From assembly GCF_024158145.1 (NCBI RefSeq), contig NZ_JAMYXM010000001.1, forward strand, positions 1,054,001-1,118,000: a DNA stretch of 64,000 bases, given 5' to 3'. The notes under the pieces are model-generated. The model worked only from the letters and a program-made list of their open reading frames with translations. It did no database searches and had not been told where the DNA came from. The DNA is from Notoacmeibacter sp. MSK16QG-6 (GTDB lineage Bacteria > Pseudomonadota > Alphaproteobacteria > Rhizobiales > Rhizobiaceae). A program made the translations under genes and the position numbers. Below are positions 54,986 through 63,798 of this stretch, piece by piece. Each line of letters starts with the position of its first letter. The first letter of the stretch is position 1.

Positions 54986-56070
54986 CCGACACTCCCCTTT
55001 CGCCCGGATCGACCATCGGCATCATTGGTGGCGGCCAGCTCGGACGAATGCTGACCATGGCTGCCGCGCGGCTCGGTTATGGCTGCATCGTACTGGAAAA
55101 AGGCGGTTGTCCGGCGCGCGATGTATGCGTCGATCATATCGACGCCGCTTATGACGATGCAGATGCCCTGGCGATGCTTGCAGAGAAGGCCGATGTCGTC
55201 ACTTACGAGTTCGAGAACGTGCCGATCGAAACGGTGGAACGGCTGACCGGGAGCGTCCCGGTCTATCCGCCAGCCAAGGCTCTCTCCTGCAGCCAGGACC
55301 GCCTTGCTGAAAAGCGCTTCATCAATGAGACCGGCATCGGCACAGCGCCTTTTCTCGCCGTCAACAACGATGCCGATATTGCCGACGCACTGAAACAGTT
55401 TGGCGGAAAGGGCGTGCTGAAAACCCGGCGCATGGGCTATGACGGCAAGGGCCAGCATGTTTTCAACGGTGATGCGCCGGCGGAAGAGACTGCCATTTTC
55501 GACGAAATGGGCGGTGTGCCGCTGATTATGGAAGGCTTTATCGATTTCGCCTGCGAGATTTCGATCATCGCCGCGCGTGGCCAAGACGGGCAGATCGCCC
55601 TTTACGACCCTGCCCGAAATGAGCATTCGGAGGGCATTCTTCGGCGCTCGACCGTCCCATGCGGCGCAGCTTCCTCTATCGAGGCGAAAGCGCGTGATGC
55701 AGCGCGGCTCATCGTCGACGCACTCGATTATGTCGGCGTTCTGGGGATCGAATTCTTCGTAACAGGCAATGACGAGCTACTGGTCAACGAGATCGCTCCG
55801 CGCGTTCACAATTCCGGGCACTGGACCGAGGCCGCCTGCGCCATTAACCAGTTCGAACAGCATATCCGCGCCATTGTGGGCCTACCCCTAGGCAGCACGG
55901 CCCGCCACAGCGATTGCGTGATGGAGAACCTCATCGGAGACGAGATCGCGGCCCTTCCTGCCATCGCCCAAAAGGCCGATGCGGTGGTGCATCATTACGG
56001 CAAGCGCCAAGCCAGGCCCAGACGAAAAATGGGCCATGTCACCTATCTGTCTGCCCGCTCCGGCTCATAG
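54982..56070 (+). CDS. purK: N5-carboxyaminoimidazole ribonucleotide synthase
   Basis: ATP-grasp enzyme using bicarbonate and AIR, 362 residues. [20 protein letters not shown] starts the pre-ATP-grasp domain; [14 protein letters not shown] is the ATP-binding loop and [19 protein letters not shown] closes the active site. It overlaps purE by four bases and its 3' end overlaps the convergent PAP2-like gene by 28 bases. Confidence 0.97.
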   Translation: MTDTPLSPGSTIGIIGGGQLGRMLTMAAARLGYGCIVLEKGGCPARDVCVDHIDAAYDDADALAMLAEKADVVTYEFENVPIETVERLTGSVPVYPPAKALSCSQDRLAEKRFINETGIGTAPFLAVNNDADIADALKQFGGKGVLKTRRMGYDGKGQHVFNGDAPAEETAIFDEMGGVPLIMEGFIDFACEISIIAARGQDGQIALYDPARNEHSEGILRRSTVPCGAASSIEAKARDAARLIVDALDYVGVLGIEFFVTGNDELLVNEIAPRVHNSGHWTEAACAINQFEQHIRAIVGLPLGSTARHSDCVMENLIGDEIAALPAIAQKADAVVHHYGKRQARPRRKMGHVTYLSARSGS

Positions 56071-57134
56071 CCTTTGCCTGCCATAAGTCGGCCGGACAGC
56101 ATACCTGCGAATTTCCAAGCACCCAGTGCAATGGCGATGCCGGCATAGCCATCAACCGCGTAGTGCCAGCCGAGAAGAACAGATCCGAAAAGGATCATGG
56201 CCATAAAAGCGGTGCCGGCCACCCGTCCCAGCCAACCTTTCCGCCAGCCAAGAAGCGCTATCAACGTTGCCGTTGCGACATGCAGGGATGGAAAAGCGCT
56301 GATGGAGGATGCACTGCTGCCCTCGGCATAGCTCTCCCAAAGCATATCCTGGGTCGAGAGCGCATAGAGAGCGTGGGTCAGATCGACCACGCCGAGCCGG
56401 GCCATCAAAAGCGAGTACTCGCCGCCGAAGTCGAGACGGCCATAGAAGCATGGACCGGCCGATGAGAAGATCGAGGCGATCAAAACCCCACCGACAAGCC
56501 AGCTCGTCATGAAGGCAAGAAGGAAACGAAAGCGGTCCTCCTGTGAGCCCCATCCGATACCGATCGCCAGAAACGCGCCGATCATGACAAAGTACCAGAG
56601 ATTGTAGACGAAATTGACGATCTGAACCGCTAGCGGCCAGTCGTAGAAAACGCGCAGCCATTCATGCGGAAGACGGCCGAAATGCAACCAGCGGTCCAGA
56701 TGCATGAGGCTCTCGTCCCATGCGAAACCGCCCCATGCGGCCAGTCCCTTAAGCTCGCCAAAGCCGATGGCGAAGAAAATGAAAATCGCCGCAGTCCGCG
56801 CAAAGCGCAGGAAACGAGCGCCATCGAACAGAAAACCGAATAGCGCCGTCAGAATATCGCGAGCCGGTGTTTTGCTCCGCCGCCGCGCAGCACCGATAAA
56901 GAGGGCCAGACTGGCGCCCGCGAGAACGAACACTCCGAGTGATGCCAAATCGCCGAGTACGGAGGTGACAACACCCATATCCGTGCGCCGGCCCGAGAGA
57001 ATGCCAATCGCCTGACCGATTGCCGCTGTCGCGAGAGCAATGCCAAAAAGCAGCCCCTCGCCCGGCGGGAGGACCGAACGCCTAAGAGCGCTATCGTGAC
57101 GGATGGTTTTGGGACTATCGGCGAGAAGGCTCAT
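56043..57134 (-). CDS. PAP2-superfamily membrane protein (inositol phosphorylceramide synthase-like)
   Basis: Polytopic membrane protein of 363 residues with several helices and the PAP2_3 motifs near the C-terminal half: SAFPSLHVATATL and LLGWHYAVDGYAGI, holding the His-Asp pair on the outer face. Enzymes with this motif set move phosphate-containing head groups of lipids (Aur1-type) or dephosphorylate lipids; the substrate is not known. It overlaps purK tail to tail and diverges from mbfA. Confidence 0.78.
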   Translation of the reverse strand: MSLLADSPKTIRHDSALRRSVLPPGEGLLFGIALATAAIGQAIGILSGRRTDMGVVTSVLGDLASLGVFVLAGASLALFIGAARRRSKTPARDILTALFGFLFDGARFLRFARTAAIFIFFAIGFGELKGLAAWGGFAWDESLMHLDRWLHFGRLPHEWLRVFYDWPLAVQIVNFVYNLWYFVMIGAFLAIGIGWGSQEDRFRFLLAFMTSWLVGGVLIASIFSSAGPCFYGRLDFGGEYSLLMARLGVVDLTHALYALSTQDMLWESYAEGSSASSISAFPSLHVATATLIALLGWRKGWLGRVAGTAFMAMILFGSVLLGWHYAVDGYAGIAIALGAWKFAGMLSGRLMAGKGYEPERADR

Positions 57135-57275
57135 CGGCCTCGTTTCTTTTTTCTAAGCGCGTGACGGGTTCACTATCGCCGAGTGTCCTTGCCGTTCCGT
57201 AAAGACGCCGCTTTTGCCTTGACGGACCATCGCAGGCCTACACATGCGAAAAGGCGGCAAAGCGGAAGTCGATCG

Positions 57276-58259
57276 ATGATAGAGCGCATATTCGGCGGGT
57301 CTCGACGCCGGTTCGACAGTCTCTCCGAGCAGGAAATCCTGGCTCTCGCCATTTCCTCAGAGGAGGATGACGGGCGGATTTATCGCAATTATGCGGATGG
57401 TCTGCGCGCGGACTTCCCATCGAGCGCTATCGTTTTCGAGAAAATGGCGGAGGAGGAAGACGAACACCGTCGCCGGCTGATCGACCTTCACAAAGCCAAG
57501 TTTGGCGACGCTGTCCCTCTCATCCGCCGCGAGCACGTATCGGGGTTTTATCACCGCAAACCCGATTGGCTTGTTCGCCCGCTCGGGCTGGATAAAGTCC
57601 GTGCGCAGGCTGCCGATATGGAGCGACAGGCCCAGCGTTTCTACGAACATGCGGCGCAGCGCGCATCAGACGCCGATATCCGTAAACTGCTAGGCGATCT
57701 GGCCGCGGCGGAAGCGCGCCACGAACACCGCGCCGAAGAACTGGCCGAACAACATCTCGGACCGGAGGCGCGGGAGGACGAGGACAAGGCTGAACGCCGA
57801 CAGTTCATACTCACCTATATCCAGCCCGGACTGGCCGGCCTGATGGACGGATCGGTGTCGACACTCGCGCCGATATTCGCCGCTGCCTTTGCGACGCAGG
57901 ATACATGGCAGACCTTTCTGGTCGGTCTGGCCGCATCGGTCGGCGCCGGCATTTCTATGGGTTTCACGGAAGTCGCCAGTGACGATGGCGTGATTTCAGG
58001 TCGTGGTTCGCCCATCAAGCGCGGTTTTGCGACCGGCATCATGACCACCGTGGGCGGCCTCGGCCACGCGCTACCCTATCTCATACCGCATTTCTGGACA
58101 GCGACGATCACGGCGATCGTCATCGTCGTGATCGAATTGTTCGTCATCGCCTGGATCCAGCGCCGCTACATGGAAACACCATGGAGCCGGGCGCTGTTTC
58201 AGGTCGTTCTCGGCGGCGCGCTTGTCTTCGCCGCCGGTATGCTGATCGGGACGGCCTAG
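57276..58259 (+). CDS. mbfA: Membrane-bound ferritin-like iron exporter MbfA
   Basis: Erythrin-VIT1 fusion of 327 residues; ATG 57276 has GGAAG upstream. The N-terminal ferritin-like domain (about 15-160) carries Glu pairs and EEDEH (60-64) and EARHEH (146-151) metal ligands. The C-terminal part (about 183-325) is a CCC1/VIT1 transporter (GLMDGSVSTLAPIFAA, GAGISMGFTEVASDDG). Homologues in Bradyrhizobium and Agrobacterium export iron and are repressed by Irr. No good Irr box was found upstream. Its stop overlaps the convergent PfpI-like gene by four bases. Confidence 0.88.
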   Translation: MIERIFGGSRRRFDSLSEQEILALAISSEEDDGRIYRNYADGLRADFPSSAIVFEKMAEEEDEHRRRLIDLHKAKFGDAVPLIRREHVSGFYHRKPDWLVRPLGLDKVRAQAADMERQAQRFYEHAAQRASDADIRKLLGDLAAAEARHEHRAEELAEQHLGPEAREDEDKAERRQFILTYIQPGLAGLMDGSVSTLAPIFAAAFATQDTWQTFLVGLAASVGAGISMGFTEVASDDGVISGRGSPIKRGFATGIMTTVGGLGHALPYLIPHFWTATITAIVIVVIELFVIAWIQRRYMETPWSRALFQVVLGGALVFAAGMLIGTA

Positions 58260-58813
58260 ACTGTCTCCAGTTGGCGTTCCTGCGCAAGAAACTGATCCGT
58301 CATCGCCGCCACGAAGTCGGGTAGTTCGCGATTGCTGGCCGCTGTGACGATACGCCGATCGCATCGCGGCCCGTTCTCCCGAACAAACGCCCCGGCATTG
58401 CGCAAGTCGGTGCGTATGGACTTGGCGCCGGTAGCCGTCAAACCCCGCGCTAGTCCCGCCTCACTTAGGAGGATCGGCGCGTGTCCACTGGCTGCCACGA
58501 TCCGTCCGCCTGCATGGAAGCGCTTCAGGAAATTGATAGCGAAGCGTTCGCCTTTCAACGCATCGACAGCGATCAGTCCCGGCGGGATGACGAGCATGTC
58601 GAAATCGGTGCGCACGACCTCGTCGAGCACCATATCGACATGCTCATCGCTGTCCCATCCATCTTGCGACCAACCTTTGATCCGGCGTTCGGCAAGCGAA
58701 AGCAGTCGGACCTCCGCGCCTTCCAAGCGCAATTCGTCACGAATGGCGTCGAGCGCGATCGCGTCGAAACCGTCCGTTGTTAAGATGCCTATACGGCAAG
58801 CATTCAGTTTCAT
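58256..58813 (-). CDS. DJ-1/PfpI-family protein lacking the catalytic cysteine
   Basis: A 185-residue protein with the DJ-1/PfpI fold pattern: RIGILTTDGFDAIALD, FDMLVIPPGLIAVDALKG, GGRIVAASGHAPILLSEAGL, then the paired blocks TDLRNAGAFV and NRELPDFVAAM. The nucleophile elbow normally reads A-x-C-H-G-P; here it is A-S-G-H-A-P, so Gly110 replaces Cys, and the acid in strand 1 is also missing. A scaffold or binding role is more likely than protease or glyoxalase activity. ATG 58813 has GGGAAGGG upstream. Confidence 0.8.
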   Translation of the reverse strand: MKLNACRIGILTTDGFDAIALDAIRDELRLEGAEVRLLSLAERRIKGWSQDGWDSDEHVDMVLDEVVRTDFDMLVIPPGLIAVDALKGERFAINFLKRFHAGGRIVAASGHAPILLSEAGLARGLTATGAKSIRTDLRNAGAFVRENGPRCDRRIVTAASNRELPDFVAAMTDQFLAQERQLETV

Positions 58814-58905
58814 TGGGCGTCCCTTCCCGTTCGAATATCGGGAGAAACGCCGCAAACCCGCTTCCGTTCTATCCAATCGGGACAAAGTCGGCGGCGATTA
58901 TCGCA

Positions 58906-59367
58906 TCACACCGACCCGGTAGAGCCAAAACCTCCAGCACCGCGCGCTGTGTCAGCCGCCTCGTCGCGCTCTTCAAGACCAGCCCGGACGACCGGCGAAA
59001 CGACAAGCTGCGCGATCCGCATACCGCGCTCTATGACGACGTCTGCGGCTCCAAGATTGACCAGAAGCACCTTCACTTCACCGCGATAGTCCCAGTCGAT
59101 GGTTCCGGGCGTGTTGAGACAGGTAATACCCTGTTTCAGCGCAAGGCCGGAGCGCGGACGCACCTGCACTTCGAAGCCTTCCGGGATTTCGAGAATAAAG
59201 CCGGTCGGCACAGCGGCGCGCTGCATCGGCGCCAGGGTGAGCGGTTTCTCTGCCGCTACGGCAGCCCGGACATCCATTCCCGCCGCTCCGTCCGTGGCAT
59301 AGGCGGGCAAGTCCAGTCCTTCGCCATGGGGCAGGCGGACAATGCCAAGCGTCGGTTTCTCCCCCAT
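58906..59367 (-). CDS. dut: dUTP diphosphatase
   Basis: Trimeric dUTPase that makes dUMP and keeps uracil out of DNA, 153 residues. All five motifs are present: [44 protein letters not shown] and GAGGFGSTG. The TGATG overlap with the pncB stop couples it to the NAD-salvage genes. In many alphaproteobacteria dut lies by coaBC and ubiB instead. Confidence 0.96.
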   Translation of the reverse strand: MGEKPTLGIVRLPHGEGLDLPAYATDGAAGMDVRAAVAAEKPLTLAPMQRAAVPTGFILEIPEGFEVQVRPRSGLALKQGITCLNTPGTIDWDYRGEVKVLLVNLGAADVVIERGMRIAQLVVSPVVRAGLEERDEAADTARGAGGFGSTGSV

Positions 59368-60677
59368 CAGACCAGCACCGGCTGTTCGGTCCGTGACTCA
59401 TCCCCAAACAGGCGAATGTATTCCGACACCGCATCCGCATCGCCGGTTGCCTTGTTCGGATTGTCGGAAAGCTTGACCGCAGGGCGACCCGCCGCTTCCG
59501 TGACCTTGATGACGATGCTGAGCGCGCGCAGCCGCTCGTTGTCCGTTGGCGCCATGCCGACGAAATCATTGGTCAGATTGGTGCCCCAGCCAAAGGCCAT
59601 GCGGACACGCCCATCGAAATGGCGGTAGGTTTTCTCGATTGTCTCGACATCCAGCCCGTCGGAGAAGATCAGAATACGATCTTTCGGATCGACACCCTTT
59701 TGCCGCCACCATTCGATGATGCGCTCGCCGCCTTCGATGGGTGGCGCACTATCGGGACGAAAGCCGGTCCAATTAGCGACCCAGTCGGGCGCGTTTTCCA
59801 GAAAGCTTTCGGTGCCGAAAGCATCGGGAAGAACGATCAGGAGATTGCCGCCATAAAGCGTATTCCAGTCTTCCAGCACCTTATAGGGTGACAGAATACG
59901 CTCGGCGTCACTCTGGGCCAGCGCCGCGTACACCATCGGCAGTTCATGGGCGTTGGTGCCGACCGCTTCGAGATCCGTATCCATGGCGAGCTTGACATTG
60001 GAGGTGCCGGTGAATTTTTCGCCGATCCCCTCTTTCAGCGCTTCGACGCACCAGCGCTGCCACAGATAGGAGTGACGGCGCCGGGTGCCGAAATCGGAAA
60101 TACGCAAATTCTCCAGCTGCCGAAGCCGTTCGGTCTTTTCCCACATACGGGCCTTGGCGCGGGCGTAAAGCACGTCCAGATGAAACCGCCCCATTCCGGC
60201 CATCGCCTTGCGGCTGCGTAGCTCCATGAGGATGGCGAGAGCGGGGATCTCCCACATCGTCACTTCGCACCAGGGGCCGGAAAAGGCGAGTTCGAACTGA
60301 CCGTCACGGACAGCCAGCTCGTAGTCCGGCAAGCGGAAGTCGGCGAACCATTCCAGGAAATCCGGCTCAAAGATCTGCGTCCTGCCGTAGAAGGTGTTAC
60401 CCGCCAGCCAGATGCGCTCTTTCTTGGACAGCATCACAGTGCGCGCATGATCGAGTTGCTCGCGCAGAACCGCCTCGTCGATTTCATCGGCCAGGCGAAT
60501 TTCCGGCTTCCGGTTGATGAGCGAAAACGTGACCGGAAGATCGCGATGCATCTTCCAGATCATCTGCAGCATGAGCAGCTTGTAGAAATCCGTATCCAAC
60601 AATGAACGAACGATCGGATCGAGCTTCCAGGTATGGTCGTGAACGCGCTTGGCGATGTCGGTGATCGGGGTCGTCAT
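59367..60677 (-). CDS. pncB: Nicotinate phosphoribosyltransferase
   Basis: Converts nicotinate and PRPP (with ATP) to nicotinate mononucleotide, 436 residues. ATG 60677 has CGGAGA upstream and gives the family start [33 protein letters not shown]. Conserved segments include [49 protein letters not shown] and [10 protein letters not shown]. pncA lies 13 bp upstream, giving a two-step nicotinamide salvage operon, with dut as third gene. Confidence 0.96.
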   Translation of the reverse strand: MTTPITDIAKRVHDHTWKLDPIVRSLLDTDFYKLLMLQMIWKMHRDLPVTFSLINRKPEIRLADEIDEAVLREQLDHARTVMLSKKERIWLAGNTFYGRTQIFEPDFLEWFADFRLPDYELAVRDGQFELAFSGPWCEVTMWEIPALAILMELRSRKAMAGMGRFHLDVLYARAKARMWEKTERLRQLENLRISDFGTRRRHSYLWQRWCVEALKEGIGEKFTGTSNVKLAMDTDLEAVGTNAHELPMVYAALAQSDAERILSPYKVLEDWNTLYGGNLLIVLPDAFGTESFLENAPDWVANWTGFRPDSAPPIEGGERIIEWWRQKGVDPKDRILIFSDGLDVETIEKTYRHFDGRVRMAFGWGTNLTNDFVGMAPTDNERLRALSIVIKVTEAAGRPAVKLSDNPNKATGDADAVSEYIRLFGDESRTEQPVLV

Positions 60678-60690
60678 CGATTGTCTCCGG

Positions 60691-61293
60691 TCAGGCGAAT
60701 GTGACGCCTGCCTCCTCCATCGCCTGCCGCATCCGCCCTTTCGATCCATCCAGATCGATCGCAGCCGTCGCTTGCTCGACCACACGGGCGGAAAAGCCGA
60801 AGCGGCGCGCATCGAGGGCGGACCATGCGACGCAATAATCGAACGCCAGCCCACACAGGACAAGATTGGCAATCTGCCTTTCGCGCAGATAGCCAGCAAG
60901 CCCGGTCGGCGTCTGCCGGTCGTTTTCGCGAAAAGCAGAGTAGCTGTCGATCTCAGGTCGAAAGCCCTTGCGAACGATCATTTCGGCCTTCGTCCATTTC
61001 AAACTCGGATGAAATTCCGCGCCCTGCGAACCCTGAAGACAATGGTCGGGCCACAGCGTCTGTTCGCCGTAAGGCATCGCAACGGTCTCGAAGGGCGACT
61101 TGCCCTGATGCTCGCTAGCGAAGGAGGAATGGCCAGCGGGATGCCAGTCCTGCGTGAGAATGACGTGATCGTGCCCCGCGATGAGACTGTTGACCACGGA
61201 GAGGATGGACGTCGCGCCGTCCACGGCCAATGCGCCGCCCTCGCAGAAATCGTTCTGCATGTCGATGACCAGCAGTGCCGTTTTGCCGTTCAT
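60691..61293 (-). CDS. pncA: Nicotinamidase
   Basis: Hydrolyses nicotinamide to nicotinate, feeding PncB. The 200-residue protein carries the triad Asp11 ([10 protein letters not shown]), Lys109 (MIVRKG) and Cys154 ([10 protein letters not shown]), and the metal ligands Asp49 and His51 in [12 protein letters not shown]. It is the first gene of pncA-pncB-dut. Confidence 0.95.
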   Translation of the reverse strand: MNGKTALLVIDMQNDFCEGGALAVDGATSILSVVNSLIAGHDHVILTQDWHPAGHSSFASEHQGKSPFETVAMPYGEQTLWPDHCLQGSQGAEFHPSLKWTKAEMIVRKGFRPEIDSYSAFRENDRQTPTGLAGYLRERQIANLVLCGLAFDYCVAWSALDARRFGFSARVVEQATAAIDLDGSKGRMRQAMEEAGVTFA

Positions 61294-61368
61294 GTGCGCG
61301 CCCTTCCCATCAAAACAAACGTCTAGTGGAGCCGTGCAATCAAGAAAAGAGCAAAGAGGCAGGTGCTC

Positions 61369-62004
61369 CTACCGGTCGCCCAACATGAATTCGCCCTTCA
61401 CCAGCCAGGACAGCCCGAAAGCGATGACCGCCACGGCCTCGGCTGCAAGGATCACGAAGCGGTCCGGCAAATCTTCGGCGGGGCATCGCTCGACGGTCGT
61501 AAATTCGTCGGCGATGACACCGAGGCAGACAAAGATGGTCAGCCCTGCGGCAACATAAACCCCGTTGCGCCGCCGCTTCATGGGCGTCTTTACGCCAGCG
61601 GATCTGGTGAAGAGAAACAGGCTCATCACGCCGAGGGCGCCGAGAAAGATCGCCGCGGCAATCACGTGGATTTGCGCCGGCAGACCCGCACTCCAGAAAT
61701 CGAGGCAATCGTCTGCCGACGTGGGAAACAGCGCCACCGCATAGGCCGCGAACCCGGCAATTGTCGTCACGATGTCATCAGCACGTTCGTAGCGATAGGT
61801 GATAAGGAACGTGCCGATAGCGAACAGTGTACCGACAAAGACGTCGCGCAGATCGCTATAGTAATAGCTGCTCAATGTCGGGCGAAACGCCATGTCGATA
61901 AAAAGACCGCCACCGATCAGGACGACAGGAAGGAGCAGGCCCAGCCAGCCCACGAGCTGGCGCAGGCGCATATAATTCATCAGCCGTGGATCGCTTTCAG
62001 CCAT
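61369..62004 (-). CDS. Multi-helix membrane protein of unknown function (DUF998-like)
   Basis: A 211-residue integral membrane protein with six hydrophobic segments (e.g. LVGWLGLLLPVVLIGGGLF, VFVGTLFAIGTFLITY, IHVIAAAIFLGALGVMSLF). ATG 62004 has GGAGAGG upstream. Loop residues such as SSYYYSDLRDVFVG and ADDCLDFW are reminiscent of DUF998-type proteins, but I cannot be sure. It is upstream of pncA on the same strand. Confidence 0.6.
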   Translation of the reverse strand: MAESDPRLMNYMRLRQLVGWLGLLLPVVLIGGGLFIDMAFRPTLSSYYYSDLRDVFVGTLFAIGTFLITYRYERADDIVTTIAGFAAYAVALFPTSADDCLDFWSAGLPAQIHVIAAAIFLGALGVMSLFLFTRSAGVKTPMKRRRNGVYVAAGLTIFVCLGVIADEFTTVERCPAEDLPDRFVILAAEAVAVIAFGLSWLVKGEFMLGDR

Positions 62005-62047
62005 CGCCCTCTCCTGACTTGAAGCCAAGGCGGAGCGGGCAAGGAAG

Positions 62048-62587
62048 TCAACCGTCGCTGAGCTTCATCCGCAATTCCGTTCGCCATTCGGAGGGCGCCA
62101 CATTCTGCCAAGGTCCAGATCGATAGATTTCGACCTGGCAGGCCGGCTCAAATTTATCAGCCGCCCGCGCCTCATCCTTTTCCAAGCGCCGTCCGCGCAG
62201 CCAGCCCTCCAGCATGACAGTACTGTCGTAGAGGACATCGTAGGGGCCGGTATGGCTGGCGACGGCGTAGTTGCCCGCGGGAAGCTCACCGACGAATACT
62301 TCACCGCCGTCCGGCACCGAAACCGATTTTTCGACGAGATTGGCGACATGGACCAGCGTCCGGCCATCCGCAGTGAAATGCATGTAGCGGAAGAGGCCTT
62401 CACCCAATTCGATTCCTTTTTCTGCACACCATTCGTGCAGGCGAGGAAAAGCTTCCGGCGCTTTTTGCGGGAGCTCGGCCATCGCGCATTCCACTGCAAT
62501 CGCGACATAGGCCATCGCATCGAATGACTGTACCGACGGGATCGAAAGTATGGCTTCGCTCCCTGCGGTTTCGTGAACGTCGCGCAT
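62048..62587 (-). CDS. GyrI-like small-molecule-binding domain protein
   Basis: A 179-residue soluble protein. The second half (DGGEVFVGELPAGNYAVASHTGPYDVLYDS, then EIYRSGP) follows the GyrI-like/AraC effector-binding fold, where a hydrophobic ligand is held. There is no DNA-binding domain. Such stand-alone domains bind or hydrolyse small hydrophobic compounds. GGGAGAAG precedes the start. It is next to a VOC protein in an apparent operon. Confidence 0.75.
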   Translation of the reverse strand: MRDVHETAGSEAILSIPSVQSFDAMAYVAIAVECAMAELPQKAPEAFPRLHEWCAEKGIELGEGLFRYMHFTADGRTLVHVANLVEKSVSVPDGGEVFVGELPAGNYAVASHTGPYDVLYDSTVMLEGWLRGRRLEKDEARAADKFEPACQVEIYRSGPWQNVAPSEWRTELRMKLSDG

Positions 62588-62614
62588 GACTGTCTTCTCC
62601 CGGCGGTTATTCGG

Positions 62615-63034
62615 TTATTTCGGAGCCTTGTTGCCCGTGTAGTTGATCATCCAGTGGATGCCGTACCGGTCCGTCACCATTGCAAAGCGCTCCGCCCAGA
62701 AGGTCTCTTCGAGATCCATGCGCACCGTCCCGCCATCGCTGATCGCCTCAAACCAGCGCTGCGCCTCTTCAATCGAAGAGGCAGGCATCGAGATGTCGAA
62801 GCCCTGGGGCTTGTTGTACCACTCCTTGGGCGCATCGGAGGCCATCATCTCGCTTTCGCCGATGCGGACGGCCATGTTCATTACCAGGTCATCGCCACCC
62901 GGCATCCGGTTTTCAGGATCGGGCGAATCGCCATTGCGGAAAATGCCGAGCACCTCACCGCCGAAGACATCGACGTAATAGCGCATGGCCTCTTCGCACT
63001 TACCTTCAAAGTAGAGATAGATCGTCGGCTGCAT
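62615..63034 (-). CDS. VOC-family protein (PhnB-like)
   Basis: A 139-residue vicinal-oxygen-chelate protein of the PhnB/UbiG-associated type: TIYLYFEGKCEEAMRYYVDVFGGE at the start, MASDAPKEWYNKPQGFDISM and the end AERFAMVTDRYGIHWMINY. Members bind hydrophobic ligands or act as dioxygenases or methyltransferase-like proteins; the substrate is unknown. The window has a second VOC gene at its end. Confidence 0.82.
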   Translation of the reverse strand: MQPTIYLYFEGKCEEAMRYYVDVFGGEVLGIFRNGDSPDPENRMPGGDDLVMNMAVRIGESEMMASDAPKEWYNKPQGFDISMPASSIEEAQRWFEAISDGGTVRMDLEETFWAERFAMVTDRYGIHWMINYTGNKAPK

Positions 63035-63058
63035 TGTCTTGCTCCGTGAAAGTGAGGT

Positions 63059-63755
63059 TCAATATTCCAGTTTCGGATACCAGTCTGTTCCGCGCCCGGC
63101 CGGCGTAAGGTCGAGGATCGACCAAAGCGGAGCGATATCGGGCGCCGTGCGAGGGTCCTGCTGCGGATCGGCTTCCGGCACTTCGGCGGCCCAGAAACAG
63201 CCGCACTCGGTCGCCATCTTTCCGATAGACGGTCAGAGCCGGATTTTCGCTCCCGTCATCATTAATCAGGCCGAGATCATTGGCGTAATCGTCACCTACG
63301 GTTTGAACGAAATCGAGACCCCGCCAGCCACGCTCTTCGGCAAATGCCTTCTGCCGGGCAACGGGGCTGCGACCGAAAATCTTCAGCGCGACACGCTGCT
63401 CGATATCCTTGGCATTGCCGTCCACCCCGCCGAGCCAGTTCGTGCACATCGGGCAAGGCCGCTCGCGTTCGGGACCGTACATCCAGAAGTAGCTGACCAG
63501 CGTATCGTGCTCACCGAAAAGATCTTTCAGGCCGACTTCCTTTCCGCCCTCGGTCCTGAAGCGATAGTCCTTCTCTATGACAGGGCCGGGAGGCAGCGCC
63601 ATTCGCTGTTCGCTCAGGCGGGTCATGTGCCGGCGAAAATCGATTTCCTCGGCGAGAAGCGCCTGTCTGGCGGTCGCATATTCCGCGCTTTCGCCAGAAA
63701 ATTGCGGTGTTCTGCGATGGGCGATGTCGGCAGCCGGTTTCAGGCCTTGAGACAT
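63059..63755 (-). pseudogene. DUF899-family thioredoxin-like gene with a one-base frameshift
   Basis: The family reading runs from ATG 63755 (GGGAGTG upstream) through ERERPCPMCTNWLGGVDG, a thioredoxin-like CPMC site, to ALTVYRKDGDRVRLF. An extra base in the run AAA at 63195-63197 (TTT on minus) shifts the frame there. In the other frame translation continues WAAEVPEADPQQDPRTAPDI and then ends GTDWYPKLEY at 63059, as expected for the family. Without the shift the product would be 231 residues. As written, the frame runs on to 63006 with unrelated sequence. Either a true mutation or a sequencing error. Confidence 0.85.
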
Positions 63756-63798
63756 AATGGCACTCCCTTTCACTCGACCTCTCGTCGGCCGCGATATC

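Noticed and set aside
57135-57275. Irr box (ICE) in front of mbfA
   Set aside because: TTAGAA on minus near 57148-57156 has no matching TTCTAA arm at the right spacing.
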